From: Prostheceraeus crozeri
Lineage: Eukaryota; Platyhelminthes; Polycladida; Euryleptidae
Reading direction: 5' to 3'
Length of the DNA stretch: 64,000 bases
NCBI GenBank assembly: GCA_907163375.1
Contig: CAJQUW010011289.1
Location: forward strand, 1 to 64,000
The notes below the pieces were generated by a model, which saw nothing but the letters and a program-made list of their open reading frames with translations, did no database searches and was not told where the DNA came from. Both the position numbers and the translations under genes were made by a program. Positions 24,191-30,841 of the stretch are shown piece by piece; position 1 is the stretch's first letter; each line of letters begins with the position of its first letter.

Positions 24191-25504
24191 TTAAAAATCA
24201 GTTCGTTGTAATTCATTTTGATAAAAACGGCCTCTGATATCCTCATTATCTAAATCTTTAATTTCATAAGTAATCGGATAACTTTGATTTATTTTGCAAA
24301 CTTGAAATATTTCTTTAGTCCAATAGCCAACAAAGCCTTTTTCAAATTTGTTCTTATATTTAAATATTCTAACTCTATCTCCAATTTTAAATTTCGGCTT
24401 AAGTTTCTGCAAATTCGGATTACTCTCATTCAAATTATTATTCTCGAATATTTTCTTTCGTATTAAATCAGGGTCGTCAGAAGCATTCTTTGGGGTTTCT
24501 TCAATACCTGAATGAACTTTATTATTGTACTCTTCTACAACTCCTGGTAATATTTTTAACCAGTTCTGATTTCCTTGCTGAGTAAATTTCTTGAAAATTT
24601 TATTTTTTAACGTCCGATTGAATCTTTCTATCACTATAGCTTTTCCTGCGTTTTCAGTTGAATAAACAGTTTCAAATAGTGGCTGAACGTTTCGGTTATA
24701 AAATTCCGACCCTTTATCAACAAACAATTTCCTTGGCTTTCTATTACTTTCTTTAAAGATTTCTTCAAACGCATATTTAACTGATAGACCACTTTTATTT
24801 TTTAAAGGTTTTACCCAAGCGTATCGTGTATATAAATCTATAACTGTCAATGCGTATTTGTAGTCCCTTTCATTCGGCATATGAATAAGATCAGCACTCC
24901 AAATATCATCTTTATTAAATACTTTTACTTTTAATAAATATTTAGGCTTTCTATATTCTTTATGAATTTCAGATGCATAAACGTCTGAATTATGATTTTC
25001 ATTTAAACCCTGACCGAATAATATTTTAGCTTGTAAAGCTTTCTTAACAAACATTCTTTCAATTCTTTCTCTAAAGGAAAGATTTTGAATACTATCTAAT
25101 TCTTGAATCATTTTCTTATCAGCTGCATGTCGAGAACTTAGATCATGATTTCGATAAGCTAAATCATGCCTGTAAGCGGCGGCATCTACTCTATTTATTG
25201 GTTCTTCACCTGGTTTCGGATTATTATTCTCATCTAGTCTTATATCTAATCGAGTTCCTGGCCCAGTATATGAATGACCAGGAAGATGTTTTTCTTTCGA
25301 ATATTTACTCCAAATAAATCCAGGAAAGTTTTCTAATGTTTTTTGTATATCACCACCGAAGTGGTGTGGAACTTTGTTCTTGTCACCTCCAATATGCTGA
25401 CAGTTTGAGTTTTTATTTTTGTTTAATAGATAATTCAATAAATCTAAATTAGAAATTTTTAATTTAATTAAATTTTCTGAATTTGTGGAATTTGCGGTAT
25501 CCAT
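24191..25504 (-). CDS. Phospholipase A2-like domain fused to Polinton integrase
   Basis: This 437-residue protein has two parts. Residues about 75-125 form a parvovirus-VP1-type phospholipase A2 domain: calcium loop YTGPG at 79-83 and the catalytic helix with Asp107 and His113-Asp114. Residues about 200-345 form a retroviral-type integrase core with Asp205 (WSADLIH), Asp263 (FVDKGSEF) and Glu293 (VIERFNRTLK). A basic C-terminal tail (about 370-437, GDRVRIFKYKNKFEKG) resembles the DNA-binding end of such integrases. The N-terminal zinc-binding domain usual for integrases is not seen. The Asp263-Glu293 spacing of 29 residues is shorter than the classical 35. In viruses PLA2 acts at membranes during entry, so the protein may be two-functional or processed by the element protease. 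Confidence 0.9.
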   Translation of the reverse strand: MDTANSTNSENLIKLKISNLDLLNYLLNKNKNSNCQHIGGDKNKVPHHFGGDIQKTLENFPGFIWSKYSKEKHLPGHSYTGPGTRLDIRLDENNNPKPGEEPINRVDAAAYRHDLAYRNHDLSSRHAADKKMIQELDSIQNLSFRERIERMFVKKALQAKILFGQGLNENHNSDVYASEIHKEYRKPKYLLKVKVFNKDDIWSADLIHMPNERDYKYALTVIDLYTRYAWVKPLKNKSGLSVKYAFEEIFKESNRKPRKLFVDKGSEFYNRNVQPLFETVYSTENAGKAIVIERFNRTLKNKIFKKFTQQGNQNWLKILPGVVEEYNNKVHSGIEETPKNASDDPDLIRKKIFENNNLNESNPNLQKLKPKFKIGDRVRIFKYKNKFEKGFVGYWTKEIFQVCKINQSYPITYEIKDLDNEDIRGRFYQNELQRTDF

Positions 25505-25574
25505 TTTTAAAGATAAAAAACTTTTAAAAGATAAAATAAATGTTTTACCTTATGGAGCAAAGGTCCTGAGGTTA

Positions 25575-26117
25575 TTACCTTATCATACTAGGACTTAGAT
25601 ATATTCCAGAACCATCTTTAGTTTCTTTAATTTCAATTAAATCATCAACATTGTGGAGAATATTTTTAAGAACTCGTTTTCCTTCATCAACTAATTTTAA
25701 TTTACTAATAAAATTATCTACTACTCCTTTTCCTTCGGGCGAAGCCCTGGAAGACATCTCCGTTGACCCATGAACCGATGTCCCTTCACCCCTAGCAACT
25801 TTCTCTAACTCTCTGTTATGACGTTTTTGTTCTTCTAATGCTGCCTTCTCTGATTTATTTTTATTTACTGCTTGGACAATACCAGCTGTCCCACCTGCAA
25901 CACTTCCTGCAGCTGCTATGCCTCCTATTATTAGTGGAATTAATGGGAGAATCCCGCCATTCTTTTCTTCTTGTAATTGAATATTCTCTATCATTGGTTT
26001 ACTTATGTAATACTTTTTTTTGTTAATCGTAATAGTTTTAGGGGTATTTTTGTCAACAATATTACGTAATTTTAATTCAACAGTTTTATTATTAATATTA
26101 CTTTTCGCTTGCGACAT
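25575..26117 (-). CDS. Adenovirus core-protein (pX)-like small virion protein
   Basis: A 180-residue protein with a basic N-terminus, then NGG at 53-55 followed by a hydrophobic Gly/Ala-rich segment (about 56-85, ILPLIPLIIGG... AAGSVAGGTAGI), then a charged helix with EEQKRHN (95-101), and a GIYL-type C-terminus. This layout is that of the small membrane-active/core proteins of Polintons and adintoviruses compared with adenovirus pX. Residues about 111-130 are an extra GC-rich insert encoding MSSRASP, produced by a double-hairpin element shared with other genes. It sits between integrase and capsid in the minus-strand block. The exact role is not established. Confidence 0.65.
   Translation of the reverse strand: MSQAKSNINNKTVELKLRNIVDKNTPKTITINKKKYYISKPMIENIQLQEEKNGGILPLIPLIIGGIAAAGSVAGGTAGIVQAVNKNKSEKAALEEQKRHNRELEKVARGEGTSVHGSTEMSSRASPEGKGVVDNFISKLKLVDEGKRVLKNILHNVDDLIEIKETKDGSGIYLSPSMIR
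25732..25783 (-). repeat. GC-rich double-hairpin element inside the core-protein gene
   Basis: The minus strand reads GGACATC...GATGTC (outer stem) followed by CCAGGGCTTCGCCCG (stem GGGC, loop TTC). A 43-bp piece, 25741-25783, is identical to intergenic 28245-28287. It stays in frame and adds the SSRASP peptide to the protein. Confidence 0.85.
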
Positions 26118-26265
26118 TTTTAATAAAAAATTTTAAGTTAAGAATTTAAAGTTATCAAAAAATTTAAATCTATTCTAGTTATGAAAAATTTTTAGTTAAG
26201 AATTTTTAAGTTAACAAAAATTTTAATCTATTCTAGTTATGAAAAAAAATTTTAATTAACCTATC

Positions 26266-26291
26266 GGAGCGAAGCTCCTCTGGCTTTAGCC
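26266..26291. repeat. Double hairpin at the capsid gene stop
   Basis: GGAGC-GAA-GCTCC (26266-26278) is followed at once by GGC-TTTA-GCC (26282-26291). The second hairpin overlaps the last codons and stop of the major capsid gene (stop at 26286-26288). It belongs to the same hairpin class as the other GC-rich inserts. Confidence 0.7.
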
Positions 26292-27620
26292 GATCCTAAC
26301 CATCTTTCCATTAAGAATTTCAATAGAATATTTTGCATCTTCTAGCAATAAACCATAAGCCATCAATGAAGTTGTGGAATCTTTCTTTTCAATATTAATT
26401 GTTACATCACAACCATTTTTAATAATATCTTCAGATTGTGCACTTAAATCGAAGCAGAAAATTGGATATAAATGTCTCCAATCTCCAGGAGTTAATTGTG
26501 GTTCAACTCCAAATTCTATACAAAGATTTCTATAAGCATCATATCCTTCCATAAATTGATTATTGGTATCATCGAATCTTAATGGATCAATTGGATATCG
26601 AGTTTGATTTAATGAAACTTGTAAACTTCGAATTGTATTAATATGAAAAATATTATTGTTCTTATCAAAACTTGGAGAATTATTTCTTTGAAATGTTAGT
26701 AATAAATATCTTGGAGTATTCGCAGTTCTAGTAAAATGCCAGTTAAATCTTTGTTCGGAAAAAGTTACTGAACTAGCAGTTCTCTTTAGAAAATTAACTG
26801 GAATTGGTTTGTTAGTATTTAATCTTTTTGCAATAGCTGATTCAATTTCTAAACTAGGAGTAATATGCTTAATCCACCATTCAAGTCTATCAATTTTTAA
26901 ATATGCTTTTTTTCCAGTCTTACCAAAAAAGATTAATTCATTATTTGCTGTACGATGAATTATTAATTTAAATTTTAATTGATATGATATTTTATCATAA
27001 TCTAAATAACCGAATAATGGAGACAATGACCAATTTACTGTCTGTTTACTTTTTTTGTTAAATTCACGTCTTTCTTTATATGCATCATTATTTGTTTTAT
27101 TTAAATGTTTTGCAATATTTTCTACATCTTTCGCAATTCCTGCTGCATCTGTTCCAGCGTGAGTTAAATCATCAATAATTATACCATCATTAGTATCAGG
27201 AAACCAACCTTCGATTTCATGCTTTTTATTATTTTCACCAATTGTTATAAATCTAAGCATTGTATCAATTACACCTGGAGAATCACTTATTGTTTCTATA
27301 TTTTGAGTTGCAACATCTAAACGCATTTGTGTAAATAAACTTGGGAAAAAATTATTCTCTAGTGTAATATTATCGGTATCTGGTAATGGTGTTGTAAAAT
27401 TAGCATCACTATATAAAGAATATTCGCAGTGTAAAAATGAATCAGGTAAATATAAATAACTCTGCTGATTATCAACTTCAAAAATTAAATCACCTCCAGT
27501 GTTTACTCTACTAGAAGATCCGGGATTCATGGCAATTCTTATATAGTCATTCTTTTTTTGATTATAACTGACGAAGGGAGGATCGTCTAATTTAAATTTA
27601 TTTTCGATAAGCGAAGACAT
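26286..27620 (-). CDS. Major capsid protein (double jelly-roll hexon-like)
   Basis: A 444-residue protein. Its N-terminal region (SRVNTGGDLIFEVDNQQ, then YLYLPDSFL), the block with NNFFPSLFTQMRLDV and the mid-region DKISYQLKFKLIIHR have the character of Polinton/adintovirus double jelly-roll capsid proteins, which form the pseudo-hexagonal capsomers of an icosahedral virion. There is no signal peptide or membrane segment, as expected for a cytosolic or nuclear capsid protein. It is uninterrupted. It lies between two small virion protein genes, and the protease, packaging ATPase and penton-like gene in the same element support the call. The stop lies inside a GC-rich hairpin. Assignment rests on recognition of the family pattern; a structure prediction would settle it. 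Confidence 0.85.
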   Translation of the reverse strand: MSSLIENKFKLDDPPFVSYNQKKNDYIRIAMNPGSSSRVNTGGDLIFEVDNQQSYLYLPDSFLHCEYSLYSDANFTTPLPDTDNITLENNFFPSLFTQMRLDVATQNIETISDSPGVIDTMLRFITIGENNKKHEIEGWFPDTNDGIIIDDLTHAGTDAAGIAKDVENIAKHLNKTNNDAYKERREFNKKSKQTVNWSLSPLFGYLDYDKISYQLKFKLIIHRTANNELIFFGKTGKKAYLKIDRLEWWIKHITPSLEIESAIAKRLNTNKPIPVNFLKRTASSVTFSEQRFNWHFTRTANTPRYLLLTFQRNNSPSFDKNNNIFHINTIRSLQVSLNQTRYPIDPLRFDDTNNQFMEGYDAYRNLCIEFGVEPQLTPGDWRHLYPIFCFDLSAQSEDIIKNGCDVTINIEKKDSTTSLMAYGLLLEDAKYSIEILNGKMVRIG

Positions 27621-27690
27621 TTTTATAAAAAATAATTTGACTTTTTGTTTTTCTCACAGACAGAAAAAAAATTTTTTCTAAAATATAATT

Positions 27691-28191
27691 TTAGAATTTT
27701 GCTAGACCAGCTCCGCTACAGCTTTGCTGGTTAGACCGAAGGTTGCTGCTCACGCCATTACCTCTTATTTCTTCAATTGTTTTTTTATTATTTTTATTTT
27801 CATTATGTTTACTATCACCCTCTACAGCTATGTTAGCAATTTTGTTCTTTGTTTCATCTGAAAGTTTTTTTAATTTTTTTAGTTCTTCAGAATCATTCTT
27901 GAGTTTACGAATAGCTTTTAGTTGTTTTAATTCGTTTTGTGATTTAACAGCATTTGATATTGCACTAGCTGTACTACCTATAGCAGCTGCTCCTTTTGCA
28001 GCAGATGTAATCAAATCTTTATTATTTTTAATTAAGTTAACGATACTACCAATACCAGAAAAGATGCCATCCCCTTCTTTTTGAACGGTTTCTCTATTAT
28101 CATAATGATAAACAGGATTCATACGTGGTTCATGAGAAATTTTTTGATTTGAAGCAAAATGTTTAAGATTGTGTTTATAAATTATAGGCAT
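27691..28191 (-). CDS. Small amphipathic virion protein (pVI-like candidate)
   Basis: A 166-residue basic protein. After KEGDG (38-42) comes a segment IFSGIGSIVNLIKNNKDLI (43-61) that can form an amphipathic helix, then an Ala-rich stretch (64-82) and a Lys/Leu/Glu coiled coil (about 85-130). Adenovirus pVI also has an amphipathic membrane-lytic helix after a protease-cut N-terminus, so an equivalent is plausible. The C-terminal 20 residues, rich in Ser, Gly and Gln, are encoded by a GC-rich patch (27706-27745) unlike the rest of the gene. It lies 70 bp upstream of the capsid start on the same strand. Confidence 0.55.
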   Translation of the reverse strand: MPIIYKHNLKHFASNQKISHEPRMNPVYHYDNRETVQKEGDGIFSGIGSIVNLIKNNKDLITSAAKGAAAIGSTASAISNAVKSQNELKQLKAIRKLKNDSEELKKLKKLSDETKNKIANIAVEGDSKHNENKNNKKTIEEIRGNGVSSNLRSNQQSCSGAGLAKF

Positions 28192-28231
28192 TTTTTAGGA
28201 ATAAATTTGACTTTTTGGGAAAAATATAAAT

Positions 28232-28287
28232 ACGGGCGAAGCGCGAAGCCCTGGAAGACATCTCCGTTGACCCATGAACCGATGTCC
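28232..28287 (-). repeat. Intergenic double-hairpin element identical to the one at 25741-25783
   Basis: The 43 bp at 28245-28287 are identical to 25741-25783, with GACATC...GATGTC and GGGC-type stems. Here the loop region carries an extra GAAGCGC repeat. It lies between the pVI-like gene and the small ORF in very AT-rich DNA, so it is clearly an insertion. Confidence 0.85.
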
Positions 28288-28288
28288 A

Positions 28289-28477
28289 TTATAAAAAAAT
28301 GTTTATTTTTTTGTTCTTAACTTTTGCAGATTGCATTTTTGGTTTAACTTTATCAGGAACCAAACCTGCATCAATCATTCTTTTTATTCTATGATTTTCT
28401 TTCATAATATTTCTTTCTTTTATTAACTCTTCTAATTGTTTAATTCTTTTAAAATTATTAGCTCTAATTTTATCCAT
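28289..28477 (-). CDS. Small protein, truncated paralogue of the 37233-38054 gene
   Basis: A 62-residue, strongly basic protein. Its first 30 residues are nearly the same as the start of the 273-residue protein at 37233-38054: both run MDK-(I/V)-RA-x-NFKRIKQL-(E/D)-ELIK-x-RNIMKENH. After about residue 40 they differ and this one ends in a Lys/Asn-rich tail. It is either a short functional derivative or a 5' duplication that kept an open frame. The function is unknown. The GC-rich hairpin element overlaps its 3' side. Confidence 0.5.
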   Translation of the reverse strand: MDKIRANNFKRIKQLEELIKERNIMKENHRIKRMIDAGLVPDKVKPKMQSAKVKNKKINIFL

Positions 28478-28499
28478 TTTTAAAATTATATACTTTTAT

Positions 28500-28612
28500 A
28501 TTTTTAAATTTTTTTTAAAAATTATATTTATACTTTTATATTTTTAAAATTATATTTATATTTTTTAAATTATATTTATATTTTTTAAATTATATTTATA
28601 TTTTTTATGATT
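28500..28612. repeat. AT-only tandem repeat
   Basis: About five units of AAATTATATTTATATTTTTT fill the gap between the small ORF start and the fibre-like gene stop. The composition is nearly pure A/T. It may hold the promoter of the small ORF, but no specific signal stands out. Confidence 0.8.
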
Positions 28613-28662
28613 TTTATTTTTTGTAGGTAAAAAATATTTAAGTTAATATTTACAATACTCGT

Positions 28663-29550
28663 TTAAGATTTACGTTTATGAATATCTAACAACTTCGAGA
28701 TAACTTTATTAATTGCTTGTTGCACTTTATCTATTGCATCAAGAAGCGTGTGATGTACTTTAATTTCTTTTTCAGTCATTTCTAATTTTTTCTCACTTTT
28801 CTTTAATTCTGTTTTTAAAGCATTTAATTGAACTTTAAGACCATCTACTTTTCTTTTAACGGAATCTAACTGTTCTTTATTTTCTTTAGAGTTTTCTTGT
28901 AAATTTTTCTTTAATTCATTTTCTAAATTGATTTTCAGAGTTTTCATTTTATCAACTTTTTCATTAAGTGATTTTACTTCAATTTTTAATTGATTTATTT
29001 TTTTAATTTGTTGAGCAATTTTAGAACTCAATTCATTCACACTTTTTTGGAATGTAGTTTGTAACTGCTTTAAATTTTTTTTAATTCTTTCAGGTAGTTT
29101 TTCTATTTCATCTTCTAATTGTTCTTTTAACATTTTTATCTGATGTTTATTTTTAATTACAGCAGATTTTAAATTTATAGAAAGTAATATTAAAATTTTT
29201 GATTGTTCAGAAATCTTTTTAAAAAGTTTTGCTATATCTGCTTCTAGCTCTCTATCCTTTTTATCAAGTTTTAATAATTTTTCGTTTAATAATTTGTCAT
29301 TAAGTTTAAGCAACTTTAATTCGTTCATCAGCGGAACCATAACATCGTTTATATATTTTTCTTTTAAGTCATTGATTTGTGTATCAACATATTGTTTATT
29401 TGTTAACTCTGTATTTTGTTGTGGAAGAATAGAAAGATGCAATGGACCAGATAAAACGTCTCCAGTTTTCATGATATAATTTTCTATCTCTATTTCTGAT
29501 TCACGATTATTCGGGATATATGCACCTCCACCAACATTTGGTAACATCAT
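28663..29550 (-). CDS. Fibre-like coiled-coil protein
   Basis: I place the start at the tandem ATG at 29550, which has the AAAA-ATG context shared by the element's genes, rather than at 29595; this gives about 295 residues. The N-terminal part contains MKTGDVLSGPLHL, then a spacer, then ELTNKQYVD, which is the pattern of the short repeats in phage and viral tail or capsid fibres. The remainder is a long Lys/Leu/Glu heptad coiled coil with no membrane segment. A trimeric stalk projecting from the virion is plausible. No distinct knob domain is visible at the C-terminus. It is the first gene of the minus-strand block, divergent from the zinc-finger gene. Confidence 0.55.
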   Translation of the reverse strand: MMLPNVGGGAYIPNNRESEIEIENYIMKTGDVLSGPLHLSILPQQNTELTNKQYVDTQINDLKEKYINDVMVPLMNELKLLKLNDKLLNEKLLKLDKKDRELEADIAKLFKKISEQSKILILLSINLKSAVIKNKHQIKMLKEQLEDEIEKLPERIKKNLKQLQTTFQKSVNELSSKIAQQIKKINQLKIEVKSLNEKVDKMKTLKINLENELKKNLQENSKENKEQLDSVKRKVDGLKVQLNALKTELKKSEKKLEMTEKEIKVHHTLLDAIDKVQQAINKVISKLLDIHKRKS

Positions 29551-29635
29551 TTTTAAACAATAAAAATAAAATTTTTTCTGATTATAAAAATACATAAATT
29601 ATAAAAATAAAATTTTTCCTAATAAAAATAAAAAA
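29551..29635. promoter_or_regulatory. Divergent intergenic region between the two gene blocks
   Basis: Only 85 bp separate the start codons of the fibre-like gene (-) and the zinc-finger gene (+). The sequence is almost all A/T, with AATAAAAATAAAATTTTTTC words repeated in both halves. By position it should contain both promoters. No TATA box can be singled out in such composition. Confidence 0.4.
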
Positions 29636-30508
29636 ATGGAAATGACTCAAATTTGTCAAGTTTGCAATATGCGTTTTTTAAATCAAACACTATTATATTC
29701 TCATATGAAAAACACACCATGTGGTATGCATATGAATCAATTTCAACCTAATAATAGTATGCAACCTAATAATAGTATTCAGTATAATAATATTCAACCT
29801 AATAATAGTATTCAGTATAATAATATTCAATCAGAGCAACCATTACAAAGATTAAAGCATTTATTTATTTCAGATAAAGAACAAAATCTTTATACTGCTA
29901 GAATAAATACACCTAGGCAAAATAATAATAATTATTTAGCACAAAATAATAATGTAGCACAAAATAATCCTTTTGTTCAAAATAATAATGTAGCTCAAAA
30001 TAATTATGTTGATAAAAATAATAATGTAGCTCAAAATAATAATGTAGCTCAAAATAATTATATTGATAAAAATCAATTTGTTGAAAGTAATAACAAAAAA
30101 ATATGTTCCGGATGTAATAAAAATATAACATCAAAAAATTTTGCACGTCATTTAAAATTATGCGAACAACCAGAAGAGGTTAAAAAAAATAAAAAAGATA
30201 AATTAAAAGATCAGTTATGTCGTAATTGTAATAAATATTTTACAATTCAAGGAATTACTAATCATTATAATTCTTGTATAAGTTCTACAAGACAATGTAC
30301 AAGTTGTCAAATTACTAAACCTAAGACAGAGTTTTATGATAGTAAATATCAGTGTAAGGATTGTTTAAAAGAAAAAGTTAAATGTAGAGGTTGTCAAAAA
30401 ATTATATTAAAGAAAAATTTTCAGCGACATGTAACACTATGTCCAAAACTTAATCAACATAATAATCAACATAATAATAATTTATATCAAAATAATAATT
30501 TATATTAG
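29636..30508 (+). CDS. Asn-rich multi-zinc-finger protein
   Basis: A 290-residue protein. It starts with one C2H2-like finger (Cys7, Cys10, His23, then His32), followed by about 120 residues of Asn/Gln-rich low-complexity repeats (QNNNVAQNN, IQYNNIQPNNS units). The C-terminal half has four CxxC modules, three of the type C-x2-C-x9-F-x-x-H-x3-C (for example CRGCQKIILKKNFQRH). Nucleic-acid binding is likely. It could be an early regulator or replication accessory factor because it heads the plus-strand block. I do not recognise an orthologue. Confidence 0.6.
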   Translation: MEMTQICQVCNMRFLNQTLLYSHMKNTPCGMHMNQFQPNNSMQPNNSIQYNNIQPNNSIQYNNIQSEQPLQRLKHLFISDKEQNLYTARINTPRQNNNNYLAQNNNVAQNNPFVQNNNVAQNNYVDKNNNVAQNNNVAQNNYIDKNQFVESNNKKICSGCNKNITSKNFARHLKLCEQPEEVKKNKKDKLKDQLCRNCNKYFTIQGITNHYNSCISSTRQCTSCQITKPKTEFYDSKYQCKDCLKEKVKCRGCQKIILKKNFQRHVTLCPKLNQHNNQHNNNLYQNNNLY

Positions 30509-30540
30509 TATTTCTATTAAAATAGACTTATATATTTAAA

Positions 30541-30600
30541 TAGTTGTATTTCAACTAAAATAGTTGTATTTCAACTAAAATAGTTGTATTTCAAATAAAA
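30541..30600. repeat. Three tandem 20-bp hairpin units
   Basis: Three copies of TAGTTGTATTTCAACTAAAA lie just after the zinc-finger gene. Each unit is itself a hairpin (TAGTTG-TATTT-CAACTA). The third unit has lost part of the stem. It may serve as a 3' end signal. Confidence 0.8.
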
Positions 30601-30670
30601 TAATCTTATATATATTAAAATATTATTTTTTTATAAAGAATAAAATATTATTTTATTAAAATATTCTTAA

Positions 30671-30799
30671 GCATTCCGGAAGAGAGGAGAGGTTCGGAAC
30701 ATACTTCTTTTGAGTATAGGAACAAAAAGTCCGACACATTCCGGAGGTTCTACAGAGGTTAAAAACACTCATAAGAGTGTAAGAATGCGAGTCCGGAAT
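30671..30799 (+). ncRNA. Candidate structured RNA / GC-enriched island
   Basis: A 129-bp patch of much higher GC sits in pure AT-rich intergenic DNA. It contains ATTCCGGA at 30673 and 30738 and the complement TCCGGAAT at 30792-30799; GCATTC (30671) pairs with GAATGC (30783). There are inner hairpins ACACTC-ATAA-GAGTGT and ATACT-...-AGTAT, and GGTTC/GGAAC pairs at 30691-30700 and 30719-30750. The crossing pairings would allow a pseudoknot. All frames are closed. I cannot match it to a known RNA family. It could instead be a pile-up of GC-rich hairpin inserts. Confidence 0.4.
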
Positions 30800-30841
30800 T
30801 AAAAAATAATAATTCCTAAATTTTTATTTTAAAAATAATAA

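Noticed and set aside
29913-30146. Minus-strand frame opposite the Asn-rich zinc-finger gene
   Set aside because: It is the antisense shadow of Asn/Gln codons (Tyr/Phe/Leu-rich). The plus-strand gene explains the sequence.
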